A DNA stretch of 64,000 nt from Phymatolithon calcareum (lineage: Eukaryota > Rhodophyta > Florideophyceae > Hapalidiales). Made by a program: the position numbers and the translations under genes. Every line of letters starts with the position of its first letter. The stretch's first letter is position 1. The notes beneath the pieces were generated by a model that was not told the origin of the DNA, ran no database searches, and saw nothing but the letters and a program-made list of their open reading frames with translations. Positions 56,048 to 64,000 of this stretch are shown here, piece after piece. The DNA lies in NCBI GenBank assembly GCA_977006965.1, contig OZ345363.1:2232001-2296000 (forward strand), in the 5' to 3' direction.

Positions 56048-58039
56048 CCCTACTGTAGTGTCTAGTTTACTGAAATGTTCCCTCAACTGAGGAGCACTTT
56101 TCCCTCAATTGAGGGTATGAGATTCATATAATTTTTTGCAAACGAAAGCTCTCCAATACCAGGCTCTTCGACAGCGTTAAGCTTATGGATAGCAAAAACG
56201 CCCTTCGTGAACCAGTCTCAACTAAATGAATGCGACAGATGCATGTTTCGCCACCATAAAGCTTGCTACATGATGAACATATGGCAGTCGTTTTCCTCAC
56301 TTTGCAAACTTTGCCGTTGATTTGCGCGGCAAAAGTAGTTGTCATGGCATTCGAATTCTTCCTTTTCTTCTCGGTGGGAATGAAGTGGGTTCGAACACCG
56401 CTCTCTAACGTAAATGTACGATATGAATTGACTAAATGTTGACGAGTAGTGCTGGAGTTAAGTGCGGTATCGATGAATTGCTGGATCAGTGCTTCATGTC
56501 ATCTTTGCTGCATCAAGTGCTGCTGACATTCAGGATGAGCTTCAGAGATTATAAACGAGGTATCAACCAAGAAAGTTGCCGGAACAAATGTGTTCACACG
56601 AAACGACCATGGGAGCAGTGAGTTCGTCGTTCGACGCCGAAATATTCTTGGTCTGAGCTTTTGAGGAGATAGCAAACTTGCGAATCCCATGCGTGCACCA
56701 CATTCGCTGGTTTGCAGACAGAAGGAGCGTCCTCGATGCGCTGACCGGGCAACGATGGATGTATGGGGAGATGACAAGCTGTTGGTTACTATGGGAAGGC
56801 TGATTGATGATATGATCACTTGCGAAGAAATTTGGGTCCCAAGCTACTGTGGGCTCCCTGGGAATGAAAAAACGGATGACCTTGCTCGAAAAGGAATTAC
56901 GGAGTCAAGTCTGGTGACGCATCAAAATATACCCTTTCCATAGAATTTGCGCGGTCGATTGTCAATCGGTACCAGTCGACAAAGCTTAGGAGTATGCAGT
57001 TGGTACCGTCAGAGCGCAATATAAGCCACAGGCGAGCTGAAACTACTCTCAAACAACTTGCCGCACTATGTTGCTCGGTGGTAACAGTTTGTCAAGATGT
57101 TCCCGTTGAATGCGACCCTATATGCAAGACCTGCTCTGTGGGAAGCAAGGAGACCGTGGAGCATCTACTCCTACGCTGTAGTGGATGGTATGTATCAAGG
57201 CGCCAGACTATTGGCAGAGTTTCACCAAAACGGTGGAGGAAATATGCAATGAGAAACGGGTCGAAGTACTCAAGTTTGTGAACAATGAGGGGCTGTTTGA
57301 AAACATCCCAAAAATCTTAGACGGCGTAGCGAAGATAGTCCCCAAAAAGGCCGCCCAGTGCTTCTGAGGACTGCGTTGCAGCTTGGTTGGTCTACTGGTT
57401 AGCTTTTCGTTGCGAATGGAGGAGGAAAATTGGCGTTTTCTGATGAATGTTGGCGAAGACGAGTACTGTAAGCAGGACTTGGCAATGGTACGCTTTTCCA
57501 GTGTGGGCTCGGCCCAAGGTGCCGAGCGGGCTGATGCACCATCAACAGGATTTTATGAATTGAGGCTAACAATCTTGACCGTCGTAATATTAATCTTCTT
57601 CACTGGGTGCTGAGTTAGGACCCATTTTACGCGCAGTGACGTGCTTGCGAGACCACCGATTTTCACTTCATTTACATCCTGAGCTGTACCAATCACATTT
57701 ATTGACTTGGAAATGGCTGCCTATAGTCTACAACATTCTTCTCGACTAAGAGCCTTCGTTTCCTTGGCGTGTTTGGCTGCACCGACCCGTAGACGGGAGT
57801 GATTTTCTTGCGGCACAGCAGGTCTGAATCTTAAGAGAAGACAGCACATTTCCGTTCCTAGCTCAGCGCGATGTGATTTTCAAGTATTAGTTGCGCTACT
57901 CCTCGCACAGAAGACAAGACAAGCCCGGCTTTACGACTCTGGCGTGAGCGAGCTGTTTTGCCTTCGTTTTATAGATTTTTTCGAGCTTTTAAATCGCCCC
58001 TCAATTGAGGTGGTTAGTAAACTAGACACTACAGTAGTG
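56048..58039. mobile_element. Inverted-repeat DNA element (about 2.0 kb) carrying a LINE fragment
   Basis: The left end TACTGTAGTGTCTAGTTTACT (56051-56071) is perfectly inverted at 58019-58039 region; CCTCAAYTGAGG palindromes follow inside both ends. The right terminus reads CACTACTGTAGTG inward, reminiscent of CACTA elements, but the left has CCCTACTG and no 3-bp duplication is evident. No transposase was recognised; the inside holds the LINE 3' end at 56.7-57.4 kb. Confidence 0.6.
56689..57370 (+). pseudogene. LINE 3' end: RNase H and zinc knuckle, frameshifted
   Basis: This is a relative of the fragment at 5502-6060. ATG frame 56689-56943 ends the RNase H domain (IWVPSYCGLPGNEKTDDLARKG). 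A shifted frame (56994-57281) holds the C-terminal knuckle, intact here (CDPICKTCSVGSKETVEHLLLRCSG, C-x2-C-x8-H-x3-C style). A third frame carries the last residues to 57365. Two frameshifts kill it. Comparison with the 5.5-kb copy shows that each has different lesions. Confidence 0.75.
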
Positions 58040-58433
58040 GCGGTTACTTCCGTCATGTCTGGCGAACTGTCTTCGAGCGTGGTTTGTTTACTTTTTTAAT
58101 GTTCAATCTGACTTTTTGAGGCTCAAACACACAAAGGCCCTTTTGCTCAAAGATGTTATCCTTTTCGAAAGGAAGGCGGCACACCAGGCCATTCAGCTGA
58201 AAACTTATTCCATGTGGCACAGCTGAAATGTACTCGAGTACACTTGGAAGTGTATTCTTGCAGCACCGCTCTGCGACTGCGGACAGCTGTCACAGCAATT
58301 CTGAGCTTCGGGCAGCGATCAGACAGCTGTCTGAATTCGGAAGGGAACCGAGGGCTCCCGAAGGTTTATCCGTAACGGACCGTATGAAAAACCATTGCAC
58401 GAAGTCGGGCCGAAATTGGATTACGGACACCAG
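58040..58433. other. Intergenic between inverted-repeat elements
   Basis: A 96-codon frame starting at 58228 crosses into the next inverted repeat and is not supported as a gene. Confidence 0.3.
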
Positions 58434-58738
58434 AGGAAAGTTATACAGGGGGAGGAAAGCAAGTCGATTGTCATATCGTTTTTCTCAAGCGTGCATGTGC
58501 GGTCTGTATGATGCGTGAACGGTAATACGAAATGCATCATAAAAATATGTGAGAAAGCTAAAATAACCGTCAGGAAGTGGTGAAAATTGGGAGACAGAAT
58601 GTTGTGACTGCTCTTTAGATATATTTTTGATACTCGAAACCCCCCTCATAATTTACCGTACACAACGCGACTAACTTTTTCAGTATAATCTTTGAAACTT
58701 CCAAAACTTGCTTTCCTCCCCCTGTTTAACTTTCCCCT
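58434..58738. mobile_element. Small foldback element A
   Basis: About 30 bp at 58434-58463 (GGAAAGTTATACAGGGGGAG...) is inverted at 58707-58737 with two differences. No ORF. Its end sequence is related to that of element B to the right. Confidence 0.55.
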
Positions 58739-58763
58739 GCGGACACATACACAGCACAAAAGA

Positions 58764-58835
58764 AATTACTGTATGCCATTTCCGGCGAGAAATGGCATAC
58801 AGTAATTCACAGCGGATAAACGGCGGTTTATCCGC
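58764..58835. repeat. Two adjacent perfect hairpins
   Basis: Arms 58764-58782 and 58789-58807 (19 bp, AATTACTGTATGCCATTTC) with a 6-nt loop, then arms 58812-58821 and 58826-58835 (10 bp, GCGGATAAAC) with a 4-nt loop. They sit exactly between elements A and B. Confidence 0.8.
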
Positions 58836-58854
58836 AGTGAAAAAACGGTTATAT

Positions 58855-59773
58855 CAGGGGAATGTTAGGAGGGGGACAAAAGCAGGCGAGGTGTCATACC
58901 GAATTTTAATGATAAGCCTATGTGGCGTCCGTATGAAGCAGAGCAGGTGGGGCGAAAATGTATCATAAACGAAGTCGGTTCAAAGAAAAAATCCAGCTTA
59001 CAGCTCGCGTACATTATGGACCGTAATGTAGCGAAGCCTCTCGTTGCAGAATCCCATTCTGGAGAGAAATAATAGAGAAGTAGGTTTTCGAGCTCTCCCT
59101 GTGCACTTTGCACAAAACGTGCACGGCTCGCGCCCGTGGCTTTCGTGATTTTCAAAAGTTGCCCGCGAAAATTTGAGATGTAGCAGTTGTGCCCCGGGCA
59201 GATGTAACCATATTTTAATTAATGAAAGGGAAGACTTGGAGGTGTGGCTCGCGTCTTTTCTCCTGTGTAACAGCGATTGACGCGAGCGGAACGTTCTCGG
59301 AGGCGAGTAGCTCGTGTGACGTGCCCGGGCTTCAATCAGCCGTGAGTTCTGGGCTGGAACAAGACGCTCGGTCGCGCGCTCATCCGTCGGTGGTCTTCGC
59401 TTGGGAGAAGTGCTCGCATAATCCATTTCTGCGAAATATAACCTATCATTTGCGGCCACGTTGCCACAATTTCATCAGCTAATCACGAAAGCGCCCGCAC
59501 GAGCGCCTTGGAATCCGACATGGCACCGCAGCGTTTACTGCACTCCAACTATACTATCACTAGGATGATTACAGCTCAACATGTCCTGGCACAATTCCAT
59601 TGGCCGTCGTCGAACGACGGCTCTGTCAGAGCGCTGCAAGAATCGAGCTTGATCACTTAATTTTTGATACAAGGATTTCCTCATAATTAAGCTGACACAA
59701 CGCAGGCCAGATTTTTAATAAACGTTTTGAAACATCAAGTTTCTGCTTTTGTCCCCCTCCTAACATTCCCCTG
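58855..59773. mobile_element. Foldback element B (about 0.9 kb)
   Basis: A 31-bp sequence at 58855-58885 (CAGGGGAATGTTAGGAGGGG...) is perfectly inverted at 59743-59773. No protein-like ORF inside. The arms resemble those of element A, including the downstream block with GTCATA...GTATGA...ATCATAAA, so both belong to one family. Confidence 0.65.
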
Positions 59774-60114
59774 GTTATATCCAGCTTTTCGAAAAATTCG
59801 CGCCTCCAGTGTGTACAGTACAGCAGTAGTATCTACTGTCCGCGCAAAAAGGTCAAAATCTGTCATGCTTTCTTCCTTTGTCATATTGGCACACATGCCT
59901 AGGCGAGTGTATGATAAACGCACAACTATGGTCAGAATTCTACGCATATGCGTCATGGGTGATCTCGGTATACGTCTTTAGTCTCAGCCGAGTGCTTCAC
60001 TGGAAAGAGCAAGGCCGGCAATCTATCCAACTCAAAACGTTCGGCTAGCTGCAGAGTTCAAACTTGCATACGGCACGTCGAATTCATTGCGAAGGCTCGG
60101 CAACACCACAAGCG
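59774..60114. other. Intergenic upstream of the Sel1-repeat gene
   Basis: No gene seen. Confidence 0.3.
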
Positions 60115-63100
60115 ATGGCCGGCACGGAGTTCTTCAAGACTGTAACGGGGAATTACTGGTTCTCGTTTTGCGCGTACGTGCTTGTAATAGCGACCTGGAG
60201 CGCGCTAATGGGAAACGACTTCATCTCGTCGTCTTGGAAGTCTGTTGGCGATACGCGCTAACGGGGTATTAAGCACCTCGTCGCCGTGACTGTGCCGATG
60301 ATGTACATGCCTGTATACATGTTCTTCCAGTTCAAGGTCGGCGACTATAACGAGATGAATTCAGGTCTGGTCGCACTCATGTTTGCAGTTCTTCACATGT
60401 CGCGGACGATCTGCGGCCTTTGGCAGCTGCAGATATTTAAGCAATGGTATATAGCGTCGCGGGAGTGCATGATGTCACTCGGGTACGGCATGAAGCAGGA
60501 CGACAAAGGCGACGATGGGCCCGGGTCGGATGAAGACTCCTTGACGAAGCGACTTAACGAAGCAGCTGATCAAGTGAAAGTTAACGATTTAATAATCGAT
60601 AACAGGCTTACGGAAGGCGAGGTGCGATGCCACCTTCGATTTCTTTCAGCTGCGGAGAGAAAGGAGCTTGAAACTAGTCCATTTCTGAAGAGAATCGGGA
60701 GTCAAATTTGGTACACTGTGCGAAGTGCTCTACTCTTGCCTCTACTTCTGTGGTCGATCGTAAAAGCGCGCTCCAAGTCTCGTGCTGGTCGGGGACTCCA
60801 TATGGAACCCAAAGAGCCGGAGGAGGTTTGGCTTCGTTGGGCCACTGTTCTCGTTGCAGACGCCTTGCCTGAATGGTTGTCCGATATCAAGAAAGCGAGC
60901 AGTGGAGAATCACAGGACGATGATGCGGCGAGCTACGAGAATGCTCGAGATCGCTTTGCATCAGAAGTGCTTATGAGTGCTGCTCTTCACTCTCGGAAGA
61001 CTGGAAGAGCGAGGGAAGAAAATGGAGTGAGCGTCGATGGTCAAAGTGATGAAGATGTTGGCCGAGATGGTGGTCATAGTTTCTTGAGCTTCGAAGAATG
61101 GGACAGCTATCCCATGCTACGCAAAGGCACGTTCAACAAGCAGGAGTTCTTCAGACATGCGTGCTTGAGCGGAAAAGGTCTTCCATTCGAAACGCCTCAT
61201 AAGCTCGCTGAAACAAATCGGGAGGGCAGTCCACACTACAGTTATCAAAAGTTTGCGGGGAAGCTCGTTCGTGCACGAGATGACATGCCGGCCGATATCG
61301 GAGAGAAAGCCATTTATTTCGGGGTCGCGGAACTGGAATGGCTGGCGATATTCCTAAGTGTTGGTCGATGGAGCATCGGCGTTCGCAGCGAACAGGACAA
61401 TGAGAATCTGGATGACGAGGGTGATCGTGACCGTGAACTGGGTCTGCCTGCTAAGAACTTGGCTAGTCAGCTTGGATTTGCTCGTGGTGCACAGGCTTTT
61501 TATGACGTGCTGTCGGGACCGTTCTTGCGAAACACAATTGGACGAGTTCTGTGGGGAAACAGGCAGGTGTCCGAGGTCAGCGCACATATTGACAATTGGA
61601 TGGCGTTATGCATGGGAGAGCAGACAGCGTATGTGGAATAAAAGATATCCAGTGTGAAGAAGAAATGTATGGTGGAGCATGTTGAAGGTGCAATGGATGC
61701 AGAGGAGGGACAGGAGGAACCGGACGAAATTGAAGCTATTTCTAATGCTCGATTTTGCATGGAAAACGTGTGGAAAGAAAACGAAGATTTGGAAAGACAA
61801 AGATTCCTCTTGCAGCTTACAATTGTAGAGCCGGAGTTTTGGCACCTTGACAAGTCGATGTCATTCATGGGTTGCAGTATGGAAAATCTGCGGAGCTCCT
61901 TAGCTACGTGGGCTGAACACAACGAAGATGCAGCTGCCAATGTCTGGGAACCAGATATAGTCGAATCAAATGGCGTGGAGTTCTTAGCAAGTAATGACTT
62001 GCAGCAGCTACTTGTCGGGCTTCAAGGCAAGAAATACGTCGAAGAGCGGTTTGTGCATATGCGGTTGCTGTGGGAGGTTCAAAATCATTTGCAGGAAGGA
62101 CTACCACAAGAGGGGGTATCACCCAGTGAAATGAAGGCTATGATGCTGTGCGTGGTATCGTTTCCTGCAATCTGCGCGAACGTACGTGAGTGGACTGGGG
62201 AAGACGGATGGCAAGGCGTTTCCACACAATCGGGTAGCTGTGTCGTCGTTGTTGACCGCGAGAGTGTTGATGTGGCATACTTCAACATTGAAAAGTATGA
62301 AGCTGTCTTCGGAGCTGTATGCGGCCCGCAAGATGTACAAGTTGTGATAAGATTTTCGACACAAAACAAGGGGTCCACGATATCAATTAAGGCAAAGCTG
62401 CGAGTAGGCGAATCGACTAGCAAGAGGTTTGCGTGGGAAGCGTGGCGTGATGCGTTTGGAGGTCGACTGGCGGGAGCGGAACGCTCAAAAGCCGAAATTG
62501 GGCATGCTTCCTGGTCAGTTTCGCGGACGAGAAGAAGAATTTCGTCTGGGATATCGTTGGTCGATGCATCAAAAGCTGGAACAGGGAAGTTTAAGATGTG
62601 GCATGGATGGTTACCGACGCGAACAGACATATCCATGTATGAGATGACAAGCCGAGGATTTATTATGAAGGTACAGAACTCCGACCCCATGCAAGTTGAA
62701 GCAGAACTTATTCGCAACACTAGGTCCATTTTTAATTTCCGAACTCGGATATCTGCACCGGTTTCATACGCTGATGCCGACTACAAGTCTTTGAAACATG
62801 CGTCCCTAATTGTCGTGGAGGTTGTGCGGGCCTTTTGCCAGAATGAAGAAGCGACAAACAGATCACCGTGGGGAATTGATGAAGATATTGGAATCCGTGC
62901 AGACGGTCTTGTGGAATCTGGAGGGACAGAAGATCTAGACATGGCACTGACGCTATATGAAATTGCGGTTACGGCAATGGGAGACGGTGATGCGCTCGGA
63001 AAGGCGCTTCGGATTCTATTTCAAAGATGGCCCAGAAGAAAAGCAGCGCAGGACGCTGTGATGCTAATCGAGGGTTTCTATTTGCCTCGGAATCCGGGCA

Positions 63101-64000
63101 TGTTGCAAGGTGGCTCCCGTAGGGCTATGAGAAACCAGTTTAGAGACGAGAAATTGGTGGGTCTCATTGAAGAGCAATTTGAATATGTGCTCAAAAAATC
63201 GATGTACGAGGCGTCCGTTGCAGAGGCGTACGCCTACTTTTGTGTTTTCTTGTCCTCATTTCTACAGGTCGACAGAAGAGAGAGCGGCATTGCGGCTATT
63301 GGACGCTCTATTGTGCACTTCAATAAGATATCAAAAGCCGGTTCCAATATTGCGTGCAGCAATGCACTGGCGAACACATTGGACGTAACCAGGGAAGGAG
63401 GACTTGCCATAGCGATTGCGAGTAATGAAAATGTGATCGCGCATGGTGACAACTGCCGCGCCATCGATAAGGGCTACCATGTGCATGCCATGGACCGCCT
63501 CGCAATGATGCTCACAACTGGCGCAGAAGGCGTTCCGGCAAATGCGCATCGTGCTGCGGAGCTGTACAACCGCGCCATCGATGAGGGCGACCATGTGGAT
63601 TCCATGTTCAACCTCGCAATCATGCTCAAAACGGGCGCGGAAGGCGTTCCGGCAAATGCGCATCGTGCTGCGGAGCTGTACAACCGCGCCATCGATGAGG
63701 GCGACTATGTGCCGGCCATGAACAACCTCGCCCTGATGCTTGAAGATGGCGCGGAAGGCGTGCGGCAAATGCGGATCGTGCTGCAGAGCTGTATAACCGC
63801 GCCATCGATGAGGGTGACGATGTGCCGGCCATGAACAACCTCGCCCTGATGCTTGAAGATGGCGCGGAAGGCGTTCCGGCAAATGCGCATCGTGCTGCAG
63901 AGCTTTACAACCGCGCCATCGATGAGGGCGACCATGTGGATTCCATGTTCAACCTCGCAAACATGCTCAGAACGGGCGCGGAAGGCGTTGCGGCAAATGC
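60115..64000 (+). pseudogene. Large membrane-anchored Sel1-repeat protein, with in-frame stops and a frameshift; runs off the window
   Basis: One plus-strand frame runs from the ATG at 60115 to 63831, interrupted only by TAA at 60259-60261 and TAA at 61639-61641. The N-terminus has about three hydrophobic segments (WFSFCAYVLVIATWSALM; LVAVTVPMMYMPVYMFF; VALMFAVLHM), then a long acidic/charged region of about 1000 residues with no domain recognised. From about 63440 Sel1-like repeats of 38 residues begin (GAEGVPANAHRAAELYNRAIDEGD). A 1-bp deletion in the third unit shifts the frame to a TGA at 63832; the next frame continues the repeats to the window edge. Sel1 repeats are protein-binding helical pairs. 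It is probably a recently disabled gene; splicing around the stops is a weaker alternative. Confidence 0.65.
63440..64000 (+). repeat. Tandem 114-bp repeats encoding Sel1 units
   Basis: The GCGC(A/G)GAAGGCGT block recurs at 63521, 63635, 63749, 63862 and 63976: spacings 114, 114, 113, 114. Units are highly similar in DNA, showing recent expansion or gene conversion. The 113-bp unit lacks one base (GCGTGCGG against GCGTTCCGG). Confidence 0.9.

Noticed and set aside
59980-60070. Possible tRNA gene (GTTCAAAC-like B box)
   Set aside because: No acceptor-stem pairing or A box could be found by eye.
60115-63834. TAA read as a sense codon in this genome
   Set aside because: RACK1 and OST3/OST6 end at TAA exactly where their families end, so TAA is a real stop here.

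Overview
The window is nuclear DNA of a eukaryote with few introns and many transposons. The clearly intact host genes are RACK1, an OST3/OST6 subunit and two kinase genes; only the OST3/OST6 gene needs an intron (103 bp, GTAAGT...TTTAG). Intron-poor genes among LTR, LINE, hAT and Harbinger elements would suit a florideophyte red alga such as Chondrus, but this is a guess and other protists are not excluded. Intact genes end in ordinary TAA/TAG/TGA codons, so in-frame stops elsewhere are treated as lesions.

Layout. 1-3742 (-): 5' part of a Ty3/gypsy retrotransposon (LTR, primer site, a zinc-finger ORF in the gag frame, gag, pol running off the window). 4.2-6.06 kb: unrecognised ORF and a LINE 3' end. 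6167-10511 (-): gene for a secreted repeat protein split by a complete 3.17-kb PIF/Harbinger element with Myb-like and DDE ORFs. 12.9-18.7 kb: LINE remnants and a broken duplicate of the kinase locus. 19.8-20.5 kb: a decayed unrecognised gene. 21.4-21.9 kb: lone hAT-type N-terminal domain.

22.6-34.1 kb is the gene-rich core: kinase-PP2C fusion (-), RACK1 (+), a helical-bundle plus TKL kinase (-), OST3/OST6 (+). 35.2-50.7 kb is bracketed by two nearly identical hAT elements in opposite orientation, enclosing decayed Ulp1-like and CXC-domain genes, unrecognised ORFs and foldback repeats. 52.9-54.8 kb: NOC3-like gene broken by frameshifts. 56.0-59.8 kb: inverted-repeat elements. 60.1-64.0 kb: large membrane-anchored Sel1-repeat gene with two in-frame TAA codons and a 1-bp deletion in its 114-bp repeats, running off the window.

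No operon-like logic is visible. The most notable items are the two unusual kinase architectures, the precisely interrupted secreted-protein gene, the zinc-finger extension in front of gag, and the paired hAT elements sharing the same transposase break. Many ORFs lack ATG at the first open codon; starts given here are the first credible ATG unless stated.
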